DNA from: Symbiodinium natans
Taxonomy: Eukaryota > Sar > Dinophyceae > Suessiales > Symbiodiniaceae
NCBI GenBank assembly: GCA_905221605.1
Contig: CAJNDS010002125.1
Span: forward strand, 267,809-327,808
Direction: 5' to 3'
Length of the DNA stretch: 60,000 bases
Shown: piece by piece, positions 1-12,044 of the stretch
How positions within the stretch are numbered: the stretch's first letter is position 1
Layout of the letters: each line of letters starts with the position of its first letter
Notes under the pieces: generated by a model
What the model was told of the DNA's origin: nothing
What the model saw: only the letters and a program-made list of their open reading frames with translations
The model's database searches: none
Position numbers and translations under genes: made by a program

Positions 1-1892
1 GAACACGACCTCATGGCAGGCTAGCAACTGCCCAAGCGCGTTCGTCCAAAGTGCTGCTGCCCTCTCAGAACTCATAAGCTTCAAACACACACCTGTGTAT
101 GCAGTGAGTCGACTTTCCCAAGTGGTGGTGACTCGGCGTATCGGGGTCGAGGTGAGGGGTTTCTGCTGTCTCGGTCTAGACGAAGTGTCGAGTCAGCAGC
201 ATGTAGGTTTTTTTCCCTATCGCACAGCTGGGGAGAATCCACTTTTAGGGTTGAGGGTTTGGAGGGTTTAGGGTGACCCCATTCTCGACGTGACAATGCT
301 TGCGGCTGTCTTTCGCAGTTCCAGCGGCCCAGGCGGACCGCGCGTCGCGCTGCCATTGCCGCATCAATGGCGCCTCCCACGATAGGGCCGTTCAGGGCGC
401 GAGAGCGCGAGGACTGCTTTAAAGGCTTTACATGCGTCCGTTCTAAAATCTTCCGAGCAAGGACTGCTGTGCGAACTCTTGCTGTTTAGGGTGCATAGGG
501 TTTTGTTAGACTAAGGTTTTTGGAGGAGCTTTGCATGGCAAGCTCCCTCAGGCTCCATGGCAGTGGTTCGGTGGGCAGACTGTTTTGGGGGGCCCTGACA
601 ACGGGCTTCATATGCCCCAATCTAGGTGCAAAACGCCAGAGTCAGGCAAGAGTCCGTTTTTGCCATTGGGGAGTGCCTGTCTGATGAACTTGTTCATGGT
701 TGGGATAGTATTAACAATTCAAACTTCTATTTCTTATTGTGTTTAAGTACCCTGAAAAATGTAAAATGTTACCCCACTATGAGTCAGTAAATGCTCACAT
801 GAAGTCATCAACCCCCGCCCTACACTACTACGTATTCGGGATTCTGGCGTGAGCTTATAAAACAACATCTGCCTAACTGTCGTGAACCCTTCCAGGCCAG
901 CAACTCTACCCAGACCCATGCTGGGACCTCCGTTAGACAGCCATGTCATGTTCCGAAACGGGTGTGTGCAATGAAGCCTCGGCGTCCTCGAAGGGGCGGC
1001 AGCTGAAGTTGGACACCTGAGCAGCCGCTTAGGGGAACTGAAAACGGCCCGGGGCAGGGGCCGCCTCTTTTCGAATGCTTCGAAGCCGAGGCGCGCAGGT
1101 CTCCACGCAGGTCCCTGAGCAGCCCGGCGCCAGCTGGTACAGGTCCAGGTGGCTGGCCTGAGGGTTCAAAGCAATTCAGGGTGTGGGGTTTAGGGTCTTT
1201 GTAGGGTTTTGGATCGGATTTCAACTATCCAGGTCGAACTCCTGCTGGGCATACACTTCCGGTGAATTCTCCAGCTTTCCATGATATGATGGGGCCTTGG
1301 GCTTAGCACTGCGGTCTCTGGGGCCAAAAGGGTTTACGGAAGAAGGTTGACGTAGGTGTAAAGCTTGTGTGCCTTCGTGGGTTTCGGAGCTGCTATCTCT
1401 GCCTTTGCTCGCGTTCCGACATTCAGAAAGAAGCTCATCGTCTCGCTGCGACACCGGACACATCGAAGCGCGTGCTGGTGTTGGACTTTAATCTTGGACA
1501 TTTGGGGCGCCAAGAGAAGCACCACGCACACGCACACACTCACACTCGCACACCCTAAGTAGACTCTAGCGGCTAGTAACCACGGCCACGCGCCCCAAGA
1601 TTGACTTTTTATCACCTACGAAATACGAATCTGAATGCTGCACCGAACTGGCTCTCAAGGTACTCTGCGCCAGAGGTCCCTGAGGTGCTGGCGGCAAACT
1701 GCGCCGCCCTGGCGCCCAGCTCGTTGGGGGACACCAGGAGGTCGCCACGGAGCGTGCAGGACCAGACGTCCCTCAGGCAAGGTGAGGGCTCCAGGCCAGG
1801 GGGGCTTCAATGATGTTGGGGGTCCTTCAGAAGGACCTTACTCCGATGTTTCTTGCAGTTGGGACTCCTGGGATTTCAGGAATCCAGAGGGC
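1..1892. other. No gene recognised; short telomere-like motifs
   Basis: No reading frame here has convincing protein-like composition or a paralogue elsewhere in the window. One exception is a short minus-strand stretch around 1,690-1,760 that reads as LRGDLLVSPNELGARAAQF, which could belong to the 3' part of the neighbouring DUF273-like gene. Degenerate TTTAGGG motifs occur at about 232-281 and 1,180-1,215. The (CA)-rich stretch at 1,525-1,553 is a simple repeat. Confidence 0.5.
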
Positions 1893-4800
1893 TCATAGAG
1901 CTGCAAAGTGAGTTTTTGTAGGCCCTGCTGGCTCAAGGGGGCCCCATGCACGGCCAGGCCACTGAAAGTAGTGGTCTCGAACATCCGCCGCGTCCTTGAT
2001 GCCGTGGTGCATCACCTGGCACCAAGACTTCTAAACTGTATGGGGGGTTTCCAAAAACAGGGGGTACCTGTTTTGGAGGTCCCTCTAAGGGGATTCTATT
2101 CTATTTGGGGTATAAAGGGGTACCCTATTTTGGGAAAATAACAAAAAAAGGCGCCACAGGGATGCTTGCTGGGGCAAACACGAGCACTCCTTAATAGGGA
2201 TTATACCACCCCTATTCTAGTCCCTATTATGGACTGCTGGTATAACAACATGAAACCTTCAAGTACTCAACTGGGGGTCCCTTGCAGTAAGGACCCCAAT
2301 AAGGTACCCTGAATTTCGGAAACCCCAAACCCCCAAAAGTAGCTTGAGCTCTCGCAACTCACGGCGGCCCCACCGGGCCCACGAGTTCGCTGGCGCGGTG
2401 GTCGAGGTACACGCCGTCGTCCACCAGGAACTGCATCCTGGGATCACCGGCTGGTTCTTAGTAGGGAATGAGGGAATGAGGTGCCCTATAGAATCCCTTA
2501 AAGGGTATAGGGCCCTAATTCCCTCATTCCCTACTAAGAACCAGCGGGATCATTGGGTTGATTACAGTTTAGAAGTAGTTACCCTGAATTAGTAGAAGCC
2601 ATAAAACTGTAGGTAAAGAGGGTCCCAAGTAGGGCTTAGGGGCGGCGCCAACCCTCCGGAATGTTTACTGGTCCTGGCCTCGAGCCTTGGATCTGTGTCA
2701 GTGGAGATGCGCGTCCTGGGACCCTGTGGGAGGGAAATCATTGATGCAACTCCGTGGAGGCAACCGAATGCCGCATTTGGCTCAGCATCCTTGTGTCGGA
2801 TGCTTGGTGTTGACTATAGTTCATGACGACGACTTCCCTCATTTTGGAGGGACTTGTCATTGCAGGCAGGACTTTGGGTTACATCCTTCTTGAGCAATTT
2901 TGGCTTAGCTTTGCTTTCCACCACATCAGTCGCCCGAAGCCCCTAACAAGTCAACAAAATCTAAACACGGTTCAAAAGTCCCCCGACCTTCGCCCAAAAA
3001 ACCTCACCGTAGCACCGAAACCCCGGAAGCATTCGTGCCCTCTTCGCTTTGCCTCAGCCCTGCACTGCAAAGTCTAAGGTCCCGAAGGGTGGCCCTCTTA
3101 AAGGCGGAACTCCCAGAACCAAAGTGCATATGGTCTCGACTCTCACACTCGCACAAGGTCAGGGTTCAGGGGTCTTATAGAGTGTAGGGTTCAGGGCTTT
3201 AGGTTCCTAGGGCTCATCTTGGACAGGGAGCCTGGGCCAAACGGTCAGCGTGCCTTCGGAGGTGTGGGACAATGTGGCAGTAGCAGGGAAGGGGGCCCTA
3301 GAACCTTTGAGACTGTAGCAGCTTCATGATGTCGGTTTCATTCATCTTGCTGGGCCCACAAACTAAAGAACCGTCATGTGGAGCTTGGAGCCCCTCTCCC
3401 TGGAACGGAAGCCAGAAAATGCCCTCACCCATTCATGGGGGGGGGGGGGTTGCAGACTTCAGGAACTCTGGCTCATTATGGAGGCTTCATGGGCTTTTTC
3501 GGGTGGAGACGTCTCCATGTGATGGGGCTTGCAAACTTCGGTTGCATAACAGCTCTGCCACTCAGCTGCAGGACGTGGACCACAATCCACGGCAATGCCT
3601 GAAGCTTCCAGCGCGTGGGTCTAGGGCATTGGGAGGCTTAACCGGTTTTGATAAAGTCAGAATACGAAAATTCCTGGCAGGCGCGCCCTGACACTTTGGA
3701 AATGTCCTTGAATCTCTCGATCTAGTTGTCACCACGCCTCCGCCCGAAGTTCGTGGAGTCCAGTCTCCAGGCACGGGGAGGACCGAGCACCTCGTGAGGA
3801 ATCAGGAAGCGAGGCGGGCGAACGAGCCGTGCGAGGCGCTCCCTCGTTGCCCTTTCCTCCTGCAACATACATGTCCTGCCTCGAGCATGCCTGAAGGACC
3901 CCAAATGCAACATACATGTCCTGTCTGAAGAACCCCAAAACCTACTTGTTTGTAGGCTCTGACTCCAAAACCCTTAAAAGGATTCTTAGGTGACCTACAT
4001 ATAAAGGCAAGGTTTTACACCCCTCCTGCGATTCTTAGAACAACCTATGCCTAAACTAAGAGTGGGGTTTTGGGTCTTTGAAGGCTGGATGTCATCTGCC
4101 CCACCTGCCTTCTTGGCGGTGCGCACGAACCTCCAGTAGGGCTCCAAGTTGTCCACACTGGCCTCTTAGTCTTTTTTGTTTCGGGCTTTTGGGGTTGAAT
4201 TGTAAGGTTGTATGGGTTTTATAGGGTCAAATTGCTTTAGAGAGTTTTCATACGGCTTCATAGGGTTTAGGGCTCAGTTTTTCGGAGTCCGCATGCCGAA
4301 CTTGCAAACGCCTCCAAACAGCTGTTGTTTTTTTGGCTGACCCTTTGATGCTCGAAGCAACTAACCCACGCATGCCCCGGCCGATGCACTTGGTCAAAGC
4401 CGGGAGGCTGTAAGGTTGCCATACAGCTCGTTGACCTGGCAGGGAGTGACGAAAGCGAGGTTGCGAGCCTCTTGGATTTCGAGCTTGGAGCGCGGTACAT
4501 GAACCCTAAATCCCATATTAGGCCAGCCCGAGCCAGCCTCCCTACCCCCGCACCCCTCAAAAAATAGGGTCAGAATCCCCTTGATGCCACAATGTACCAG
4601 AACCGGATGCCCACATATTATATCTACCATGAGATCATATTTGTAGATGTGTGAGTATGTGTGTATATATAGATAGATATTTTGTGTCTCATAGATGTTG
4701 TGGTCGTCTTTTTTTGACATACATACATACACCTATAAATACATCACAGTCCCCAGGACACCATCATTTCCATAGCCTGGTGCCTCTCAAAATCAGGTGA

Positions 4801-6310
4801 GTCCGGCCTGCCCAGCACCCTCAAGCTCCAAGATGTTCACCTCTGCCGGGTGCTGTGGTCAAGAAGGAGCCCTATATGGGGGCTTCAGGGGCTTCTGTAG
4901 GGTCTATGGGTCGTGAAATCCTCCAAATCTCCAAAGGACCCTTTTCTGCATCCCGGCTCCCCCCCCCCTTTCGGAAAACCCCCCCCCCCCCCTAATGCCG
5001 TTTCTTGCGGGTCGCCAGCATCACGTGAAGAGCCCCGTTGTCGGCCGAGCTGAAGCCTCGTTCAGGGGGCAGAACCAGGAACCCCTTCCCAACCTGTTCA
5101 AACTTTAAGGGTTAAGATGGTTTACAGCAATTTTGTCCCAGTTTTGGTCCCCCAACGAACCCAAAAGAATAATCAAAAAATGCAGCTGCAACAAGAAGTG
5201 CTGCTGAAGTCGACGTCTGGCCGCCGGGTGGTTTCCGGCTTCGGAGGTACGCCTCGGCCCATGCGCCGCACAGAGATTTGGGTTTCCGAAAATTGGGGGA
5301 CCCTTTGCTTGGGGTCCCCTAAGGGGGCCGCTACTTGGGGAGTCTATCGCTTCAGTGGAAACGACCATATCCCTTTGAGAGCAGAGGGGTGAAGAGCGCC
5401 AGTTGTTTACGGCAGTTTCCTAAAATTCAGACGACCCATTTGTACCCCAAACATAGCATCATCCCTACCTAATGATGAGGAAAGCAGTCCGTTGGTTTCG
5501 GAAAAACCGCTCCAAGTGGCCCAGCGATGGAGGAACTTTCGTACCCACGGCACGTTTTTGGCGATGTAGTTGCCTGAGGCGAACTGACGTCCACGGGGCC
5601 GGGGGATAGAGTATGAACAAATCAAAACAGAACATTTCTATGTATACACATACAAAATATTTAACAAAGACGTAATCACTCGCTGTCACAGACGCGTATA
5701 TGTATGTACATATATCAGATGTTAACACAATTTAACACACGTGTTATTGCAAAGCGCCGGTTGCCCTGTTCTTGTTGCGTCCGTGCTGCCGGCCATGACC
5801 TCTGGGCCGCCAATGCCTCAGAGGAGCTCTCGATGAAGGACTACCCCTTGATCCGTCTAGGATCTCGCAATTTAGGGTAGCAGGCCTGCAAGGTGTAAGC
5901 TTTCCGTAAGGAAGACAGATAGGAGACTTTTGGGTTCTCCGGGGCCTTGTCTCCACCGCAGCTGCCCCAATCATCTAGCCCATCCCGAAAGCCTGATGGT
6001 CCTACAATCAGCGCACAGAATGGAACCCCCCAAGAATTCCGAAAGATTCCCTTCCAAGAAATCCGCAAGGATGTGCCCTGGAGCAAAGGGACGTTCGTAG
6101 AACTGGAGTTCTCCGGGACCTGAGGCAAAGAAAGCGGCTTCGGATGATCTTTGATGACTGGAACGGGCAATGCCAATCTGCCTGCAGGACCTCCCGACTT
6201 CGGGCCAGTTTTCCTGGAGGGCTACCATGTTCCAGCCTCCGGTCCAGTCCTCCAAGCCGCGCTCCAGGGCTGCAGCCACGACGTCGGCGTCGAGGACGAC
6301 GGCAGCGTAC
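1893..6310 (-). CDS. DUF273-like glycosyltransferase-type gene, copy 2 (fragmentary exon set)
   Basis: A series of short exons in the order expected for a DUF273 protein, a family of Golgi-type nucleotide-sugar transferase-like proteins. From 5' to 3' on the minus strand: 6240-6310 (AAVVLDADVVAAALERGL, with a DxD-like DAD); about 6,075-6,119 (GELQFYERPFAPG); microexon 5790-5816 (GIGGPEVMA); about 5,515-5,573 (GNYIAKNVPWVRKFLHRWA); about 5,018-5,075 (RGFSSADNGALHVML); about 4,110-4,166 (SVDNLEPYWRFVRTAKKA); about 2,404-2,435 (FLVDDGVYLDH); about 1,893-2,025 (VMHHGIKDAADV, then an open frame to a stop at 1893). Splicing 5790 to 5573 gives EVMAGNYIAKN, matching the family's EIMAGsYxxKN block. 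Donors appear to be GC or GA. Several expected exons are missing or unrecognisable, so it may be a pseudogene. The order and homology to the 16.5-20.7 kb copy are seen directly. Enzymatic function is inference from the family. Confidence 0.6.
2041..2140 (-). mobile_element. MITE-like repeat copy 1
   Basis: Reverse-orientation, diverged member of the roughly 100-bp family described at 11,851-11,952. It starts with TGGGGGGTTTCCAAAA, contains a GGGGTACC block, and ends in CTATTTTGGGAAAA, so the two ends are approximate inverted repeats. Confidence 0.45.
2268..2335 (+). mobile_element. MITE-like repeat copy 2, truncated
   Basis: Only the right half of the roughly 100-bp family is recognisable: AAGGACCCCAATAAGGTACC followed by AATTTCGGAAACCCC. 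The left terminal repeat is missing or unrecognisable. Confidence 0.45.
2451..2544. repeat. 94-bp inverted repeat (27-bp perfect arms)
   Basis: Bases 2451-2477 are the exact reverse complement of 2518-2544. The intervening 40 bases contain further partial complementarity (GCCCTATA against TATAGGGC), so the whole segment can fold into one long hairpin. It lies between two copies of the TIR element and shares its GGG/CCC-rich vocabulary. It may be a related miniature element or a hairpin formed by inverted duplication. Confidence 0.8.
2600..3700. other. Spacer within the DUF273-like copy 2 region
   Basis: No convincing exon beyond a weak candidate at about 3,228-3,262. On the minus strand that candidate resembles the LPPGRLASDAPWF exon of the paralogue at about 17.0 kb. 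A G10 run lies at about 3,438-3,449 and TTTAGGG-like motifs at about 3,180-3,215. Confidence 0.35.
5278..5345 (-). mobile_element. MITE-like repeat, partial diverged copy
   Basis: Reverse-orientation remnant of the roughly 100-bp family. It begins GGGTTTCCGAAAATTGGGGG, followed by TTGGGGTCCCCTAAGG. The far terminal repeat is not recognisable. Confidence 0.35.
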
Positions 6311-6534
6311 CTTTGCTCGCGGCACGCGCCGCTTTAGGATGAAAGCTTTTTGGGGCTGACGGGATTAGGGGCTATTTTTTAGGGCTGGGGGGTCCAGGGT
6401 TCTCGACGCTCACACTCTCTCACACACGGCCGGCAAGGCCCATAGGCAATGAGCACGATACACAGCAACGAGTGAGACAAACACTCAACCAGGTGGCTAA
6501 TAGCGCGGCTATAGCACACCACTATTCAGTGGCA

Positions 6535-7390
6535 CTACTTGTCCATTCGTCGCACTCTCCAGCATGCATCAACTAATTTCATCTGCGCCCGTGCTGCTAC
6601 CACAGCCCGAATGCAGGAGCCAACTAGGGCACCTGCAAGATCTGCAAACATCAGGCTACTCCCGGCGAAATACATATTGCGAGTGCAACTCCCACGTTTC
6701 TGGTGAGTCCTCCCCGGAGCACATGAGAAGTAGGAATCCGGACATTGAGGGTCCGCTTGCACTTGGTTTTGTTGCAACAGTTTTTTCGACACATTTTCTC
6801 AGCTGCATGTGTGTACGGCGATGCGCCAGGAGGCGGCTTCCTTGCCTCAATGGCCTGGCGCGACCCTCATGCAGTCTTCGGTCCTCTGGCAGATGAGGCA
6901 GGACATCTGCAACATTCCAGGGCCTGTTAATGCCGGCTGCTGGAGCCGCCGGTCCTCGCTTGCACGCGTACCGCGGCCGGAAACCTGTGAGGAGCTTGCG
7001 GCCGCCAGTCCGGGTCGTCCTCCTGCCGTCAGGCTCAAAATCCTTGAGCCGTTGATCGGGCCCTCTTCCGCCAAGGACCGCACCGGCATATAGCCCTTTG
7101 GCCAAAGCTGTCCCTTCACACACATTTTCCTGACGCGGCGCAGGGTCGGGCCTCGATGAGGCCCCAGAAGTTTGCCAGGTCCTGCCTCCGTGCTGATGCT
7201 GTCGCTGTCGTCCTGCACTATGGACGGCTGCTTTCGAGTCCAGGGAAAGTTTCTGCCCGCAGCCTCCGCCGCCGCAGCGGCGTGGGGTCGCAGCGGCACC
7301 TTCATGGGTTGACGCCTGGTGGGCGTGTGACCGAGCACGTCGGTGAGCTTCGCCCGCAAAATGTCTAGCTCCTGTCAGCACAAGCAAAGA
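6535..7390 (-). other. Candidate exons, unrecognised; includes a helicase-leader-like segment
   Basis: Two minus-strand stretches look coding by composition. About 7,310-7,370 reads ELDILRAKLTDVLGHTPTR and continues with a polar, charged sequence. About 6,535-6,665 reads SLMFADLAGALVGSCIRAVV and runs to a stop at 6535. Bases 6,600-6,665 also align by eye with the DNA just upstream of the helicase genes (26,700-26,760 and 32,720-32,770), sharing TTTGCAGATCTTGCAG and TCCTGCATTCGGG. Either a coding exon was recruited from that leader or both derive from a shared repeat. No function can be assigned. Confidence 0.25.
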
Positions 7391-7689
7391 GTGTGACTTA
7401 TGCTACCCGGCCCGCTGCATTAGCACGAGCCGCCTGCTGGAGGCGTAGGGACGCCTCTCACTCTGCCCTCATGGCGCGATCGGCGCTTCCTTTCGTTGTC
7501 TTTTGCCCGCAGCGCGCCGAGGCTGGCCTGAGCCTGCCAGGTGTAGAGGACTCCGCCAGGTGCCCGGACGGCTAGGGCTCAAAAATGAATTTGGCTTCTG
7601 GAGCCTGTCGAATTCGAGGTTAGTAAGGGTTCGAAGGTGCCACTACTACGCTTGCTCGTGCAGCGTTGGATACTTTTTGCGGCTGCTCA

Positions 7690-8200
7690 TAGAGTTACGA
7701 TGGGATTGTCACAGGGATATTACAGGGCTATAGGGTCATTCAGCTCACATAGTTTATCTTGTAAGGTATACACAATCGTGTCAATCATGATAACAACGAC
7801 GATAATGGTAATATCCTTGGTTACAGTATTAATAACAGTCATTCTGTTTTTTGTTGTGTTCACTTTCTTTTATCGCGGTCACTCTTGTCATTGTTCGTAT
7901 ATGAATTGTAGTTTTGTTTCTCTTATTATGGTGATTACAACTTTTGCCTCCATCAGAACTAACCATACTAATAATTATAAAGTGGTATAACAATAACCAT
8001 CATCACAACAACCCCCCATGTAATCACTTAAACACTATCACTACTACCTTCGGCTCGTGCCCTGAGGCAACTTATAACGAGCTTCGCTGGTAATAACAAT
8101 GCTAGAAATGATAACACACTCATATATATATATACATATATATATATAACTCATGAGTATAAGAGTACCAACATAGACATAATCATAATCATGAGTGCCT
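7690..8200. repeat. AT-rich low-complexity tract with TA microsatellite
   Basis: Base composition shifts sharply to AT-rich, with imperfect ATA/AAT/CAT triplet-like repetition and a (TA)n block at 8,120-8,150. No credible gene was seen. The open frame through 7,637-7,990 is explained by the low-complexity hydrophobic triplets. Confidence 0.6.
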
Positions 8201-8528
8201 GAAGGTGCAGCTTCTGACAGGTGGCAAAATGAGGCCGCTGCTAGGTGCTTCGGAAGAACATCTAGAGCATGCAGTATTCTGGGGTTGTTGTACGGCTAGT
8301 GTGATGCAACAGCTGTGCATCCATGCTCCCCCAGCTGCAGCCTTGAGGCGGACCTACTCCATGAATCACCACGAAAGCAGGCCTCTCCTCAATTGAAGCT
8401 TGAGCCACGCTTCGCAAAACAAGCGGGCGCCTCTCGGTGCAGCTGCTCCAGAACGGATCTTGTCAAAAGGCTTTTTTAGGGTTATGACAGGTCTTTTAAA
8501 GTGTATCATAGCGCTATTTTAAGATCAT

Positions 8529-9641
8529 TTACATGAAGCCGGTTGCGACCCTGTTGCGGCTGCCAAGGTCAAAAGCATGATGACGGAAAATCAAAGGCTG
8601 TGGGGCGTCTGTGGATGAAGATTTTTGTAGATCAGTGTAAGGATATTGTCGCAAAACTCCCACCCTTACAGGGGCACAGGTAACATTGTCCATAGAGCAA
8701 CAAAAGGCACACAAACATTGCCTAGACTGTCCTCACACATCCCCTCAGTGTTGTTTCAGGAGTTGTGATGACCATCTGGCAGCTTTCCTCGGGGCAGGAG
8801 GTGAAGGTAGTAGTGGTCACCTTTAAGACTTGACTGGAGGAGGGTAAGGTGTGTGGTTCGGGTTGAGTGTTCAGAGTCTAGGTGTTTACGGTTGCTTATT
8901 TTGGCGCTAGGGGATATATGAGGGGTTCAGGTTTTGGGCTTAGGGTTTCGTGGGAAGACTTGATGTGACTGAGTTGAGGGGCTAGGGATGGGGCCAGATT
9001 GGGGCTGGGGAATTAGGACGTGGCAAGAGTATGGCCACTGCCTTGCAAATATTGTGTAGAGAATCTAGCGCCCAAGATGCGAGATGGAGACTATGATGTT
9101 GGTACCTACCTCAATGGATCGTTGAGATTCTTCATTACTAGCGGGGAGAGTCTTCTTGCCCATCATGTCTGCAATAACGCTTACAATGAACCCGATAGGC
9201 ATCCGATAGCGAGTCCCGTATGCGTGAGGAGATTCTTGCACCCTCGCCTGCAGCAACAGGCGTTAACCGGGCGGTGCACTCTTGGTCAAAGGGCAGGCTG
9301 AGTGTTTATGCCGTTTTGCCCCTTTTTTTGCCCCGCGCTATGTCCTTCGAATTCACATCAGCAGCCGGCAGATTCCCCGTTCAAGCTGCACAGGTACCTA
9401 AGCCTCGTGAAAAATGGCACCCCGAAGACATGTAATCTTGTAAAACCGCATAGAGCTCGCTTATCTGCCCTCCATCCCCCGCTTCATTTGGGAGTCTTGC
9501 TGTTGCTGGAAGATGGTCGAAGGGGACGTCGTTGCTCGGTTCAGCCCAGTGCTTCAGAATGCCAAGCCTTACAGCAACCAAACTAACTCCCATGAATCCC
9601 AAGCCCAACCAAATCAGGGCAACCAGAAGCCTAAAACACAT
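8529..9641 (-). CDS. Hypothetical protein exons with N-terminal membrane anchor
   Basis: Three minus-strand stretches could belong to one gene. The first opens with an ATG at 9641. Its N-terminus MCFRLLVALIWLGLGFMGVS continues hydrophobic to about residue 28, suggesting a signal anchor, and is followed by a polar stretch to about residue 75. The second (about 9,100-9,256) reads RMPIGFIVSVIADMMGKKTL and ends SQRSIE at a strong GT donor (GAG|GTAGGT). The third (8,529-8,714) reads VRVGVLRQYPYTDLQK and further polar sequence to a stop. Joins between them are unproven and no family is recognised. The gene would sit inside the long gap between the detached N-terminal exon at 12.0 kb and the rest of DUF273-like copy 2. 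Confidence 0.3.
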
Positions 9642-9719
9642 TCGAAGGGACGACTTCCCCCAGTTGACTCTACACTCCTCGGATAGTGAGATCGATTCTG
9701 GCGCACGTGTTTCAATGTG

Positions 9720-10010
9720 GAATTGCTGTTATGATTGTCATTTCTACATTACCATACTATGGCTATGATGATCATTGCTACTATTATGATTAGTCCTGAT
9801 GATGACAGTAACGGTAATCACCGCCATAAGAGAAACACAACAGCAAAGCATATACGAATAATGACAGCAATTACTGCGATAAAAACTAAACACAACAGTA
9901 ACAACAATGACGTTTATTCATGCTATAACCACTTATATTATTATTGTCGTTGCTGATACTGTTATTGATATCATTATCTTTGATTTACAAGATGAACTAT
10001 ATGAGCTGAA
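9720..10010. repeat. AT-rich degenerate triplet tract
   Basis: Low-complexity AT-rich DNA resembling 7,690-8,200, with repeated ATGAT, AACAA and TAATGACAG-type words. It is open in one frame only because stops are rare in that register. No gene is supported. Confidence 0.5.
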
Positions 10011-10676
10011 TGATCTCCCTTCTCAAACTCTCCTCAAGTATCCTCAAGCCTGAAGAAACCCAGCTCTAAGGCCCCCAGCGTCGTGGCATCCTCATCGAAA
10101 GGTGAGATGAAGGTAACCCAGGCGGCGGACCCATCTTTCGGCTTGATAAAGGAGGCCTACTCTGTAGGCCACCAGAGCCGAAAATATTGCATATTCATTG
10201 GGACCCCGCGTCCGTCAGATTATGCGCATTCTTCTGTCCTACCCCCCCTCCCCCCCCAGGGGCGACCGTAGTGTAAGGACTTAGGCAGAACGCAAGCGCT
10301 ATGTTGAGCGCTGCAGTTAGTGACAAAGCTGACGCCCTTATCAAGAAACACAAAAGAAATAAACCCAGTCTCCCAAACCTCAGGGCTCCCCAAGTCACTC
10401 CATCGATATGCCTTTGTGGCTAGTATGCCATGCCACACCACTGCGAACGCCGAAAGGTATCTGCTGGTCTCGGCGTCGACACTGCTTGCTCTTGCGCGGC
10501 TCAGTTGTCTTTGAACTCGCATGCTCCGGCCTGGGGAGGGCCTGTCTTGAGTTCCGCGACTTGTACTTTACAGGAGGCCCCATGCTTCGAGGAAGAAATC
10601 GTCCATAGCTCAATCCAAAAGCCCCAAATGAAAATGGGCACTGGACAGCTTGAGCAAAAAAGGCTGTTGGGGGCTT

Positions 10677-10770
10677 GGTGTTTAAGGGTCAGGGTTCAGG
10701 GCCAGTTTAGGGTTCAGGGGTTTAAGGGGCGTCGACTTGTTCTTTTGCCTAGGGGTCCAGGGTTTAGGGC
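10677..10770. repeat. Degenerate interstitial TTTAGGG tract (plus orientation)
   Basis: Runs of TTTAGGG and TTCAGGG variants interrupted by short insertions. The orientation is opposite to most other tracts in the window. Confidence 0.5.
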
Positions 10771-11850
10771 ATCCATAGCTTCGAAACCAAAACGTTGGCT
10801 GTGTCATATTACATCCGACAGCAAGCTAAGCCCTTAACCGGGAATGCAAGGTCTCAGGGTCTGAGACGTCTGAGACACAGCCATTGAATTGACATCGTCA
10901 ACGAGGTCTGAGGCTCGAGTGGGTTTGGTGGGTTTGCATGCAGCAGAGACACTGGGAGCTTCAAAGGTTCAACTTTCAAATCTGAAGCTTTGCAGCCCCT
11001 GTGGCCCTAGTTCCTGGCTGCGAAGCTTCACACCGACCCTACCCGAAGCTGAACCCAAGGTCATCGCCGAGGACGAGCAGCCCATCTGCTTGGGTCTCCA
11101 AGAACTCAGCCACTGCACAGTGCCTGTGGCCCGGATGGAGTTTACTGGACGAGTCATGCCTACCCATTACAGCCCGGTTGTCAACCATGTTAAGACTTAA
11201 GGAGGAAAAAGGGCTTACAGTTGGGTCATATGATTCTGAGTGTGAAGAAACCCTCCAAGTAGAGCAAGCGATCCCGACGCACAGATCTCACTTCACGAAC
11301 TGCTGGTCCGTAGACGACACCGCTCTACCCCAAAACTAGGCGCTTTTTGCTTTAGGGTTTTGGGGGGTTTAGTCGCTCACACTTGACAAGGTAGCAAAAA
11401 GAGCAGAATCCTGCCTACGGTTTAGGTCCAAGTCGTGCCAAGGCACTTCAGGTAGAAGAAGTCGCCGCGAAACCTGCCCAAAGGAGCTGTCGGCACTACA
11501 GTCGCGAGTAGTGCCGTCTGGATTCGACACAGGAGTTCCCAACTCTTTCTCCCGCACGTGCGTGCTTGCTCGCCACTGCGCTCTCAGCCCGAAGTCCCGC
11601 AAGCCCAGGTGACTAGTACGATGAAATCCGCCCCTCGCTCTCCCTCACTTTTCAGGGAGCTCAGCACAGAGTTGGACCCAGAATGCTCAGGTTCTACCTC
11701 CTGCGTTGCCGAGCCACGCGATGCACTTCGGAAAGGTGCTGCCGTTCAGCCTCGGCTGAGCGTTCCTTCTTGCCATCCCCAGAAGTAGCTAACGCCTCAC
11801 ACTGTAAGGAAAGCATCGGAAATCTGAAGGGGTTCGGGCATGTCGCACTG

Positions 11851-11952
11851 TGGGGATTTACGAACATAAGAGACCCCCGAATATAACCCCAAATAGTAGG
11901 GTTCCCTTAAAACAAGGAGCCCAATAAGGTACCCCTTATTTCGAAAACCCCC
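11851..11952 (+). mobile_element. MITE-like repeat copy 3 (clearest terminal inverted repeats)
   Basis: A non-coding element of about 100 bp. The left end TGGGGATTTACGAACATAAG is an imperfect inverted repeat of the right end, whose reverse complement is TGGGGGTTTTCGAAATAAG. The core contains AAATAGTAGGGTTCCC and CCAATAAGGTACCCC, which recur in the copies at 42.7, 54.8 and 55.2 kb. Size, lack of coding capacity and terminal repeats fit a miniature inverted-repeat element. No target-site duplication could be fixed by eye. Confidence 0.6.
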
Positions 11953-11967
11953 ATGTCTCAAAATCGC

Positions 11968-12044
11968 CCCCAAGCAGCAGCCAGAGGTCGTAGCCCTGCT
12001 GCTGGGCGTAGCAGCGGATGCTCTGGATCTGGGCTGCATACTGC
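11968..12044 (-). CDS. DUF273-like N-terminal exon (detached, copy 2)
   Basis: A 77-nt exon, AG|G acceptor at 12044 and probable GC donor after 11968, encoding YAAQIQSIRCYAQQQGYDLW. This corresponds to the start of the DUF273 fold. The paralogue at 20.5-20.7 kb carries the same coding length split by an intron (50 + 27 = 77 nt). A possible next exon (GRFRGDFFYLKCLG) lies near 11,440-11,490. The next clear exon is 5.7 kb away at 6,310, so this may be a stranded piece of a third copy rather than the true 5' end of copy 2. Confidence 0.55.

Noticed and set aside
7637-7990. 117-codon hydrophobic plus-strand frame (multiple Ile/Thr/Val)
   Set aside because: It is produced by AT-rich triplet-like low-complexity DNA and has no start context, splice signals or counterpart.
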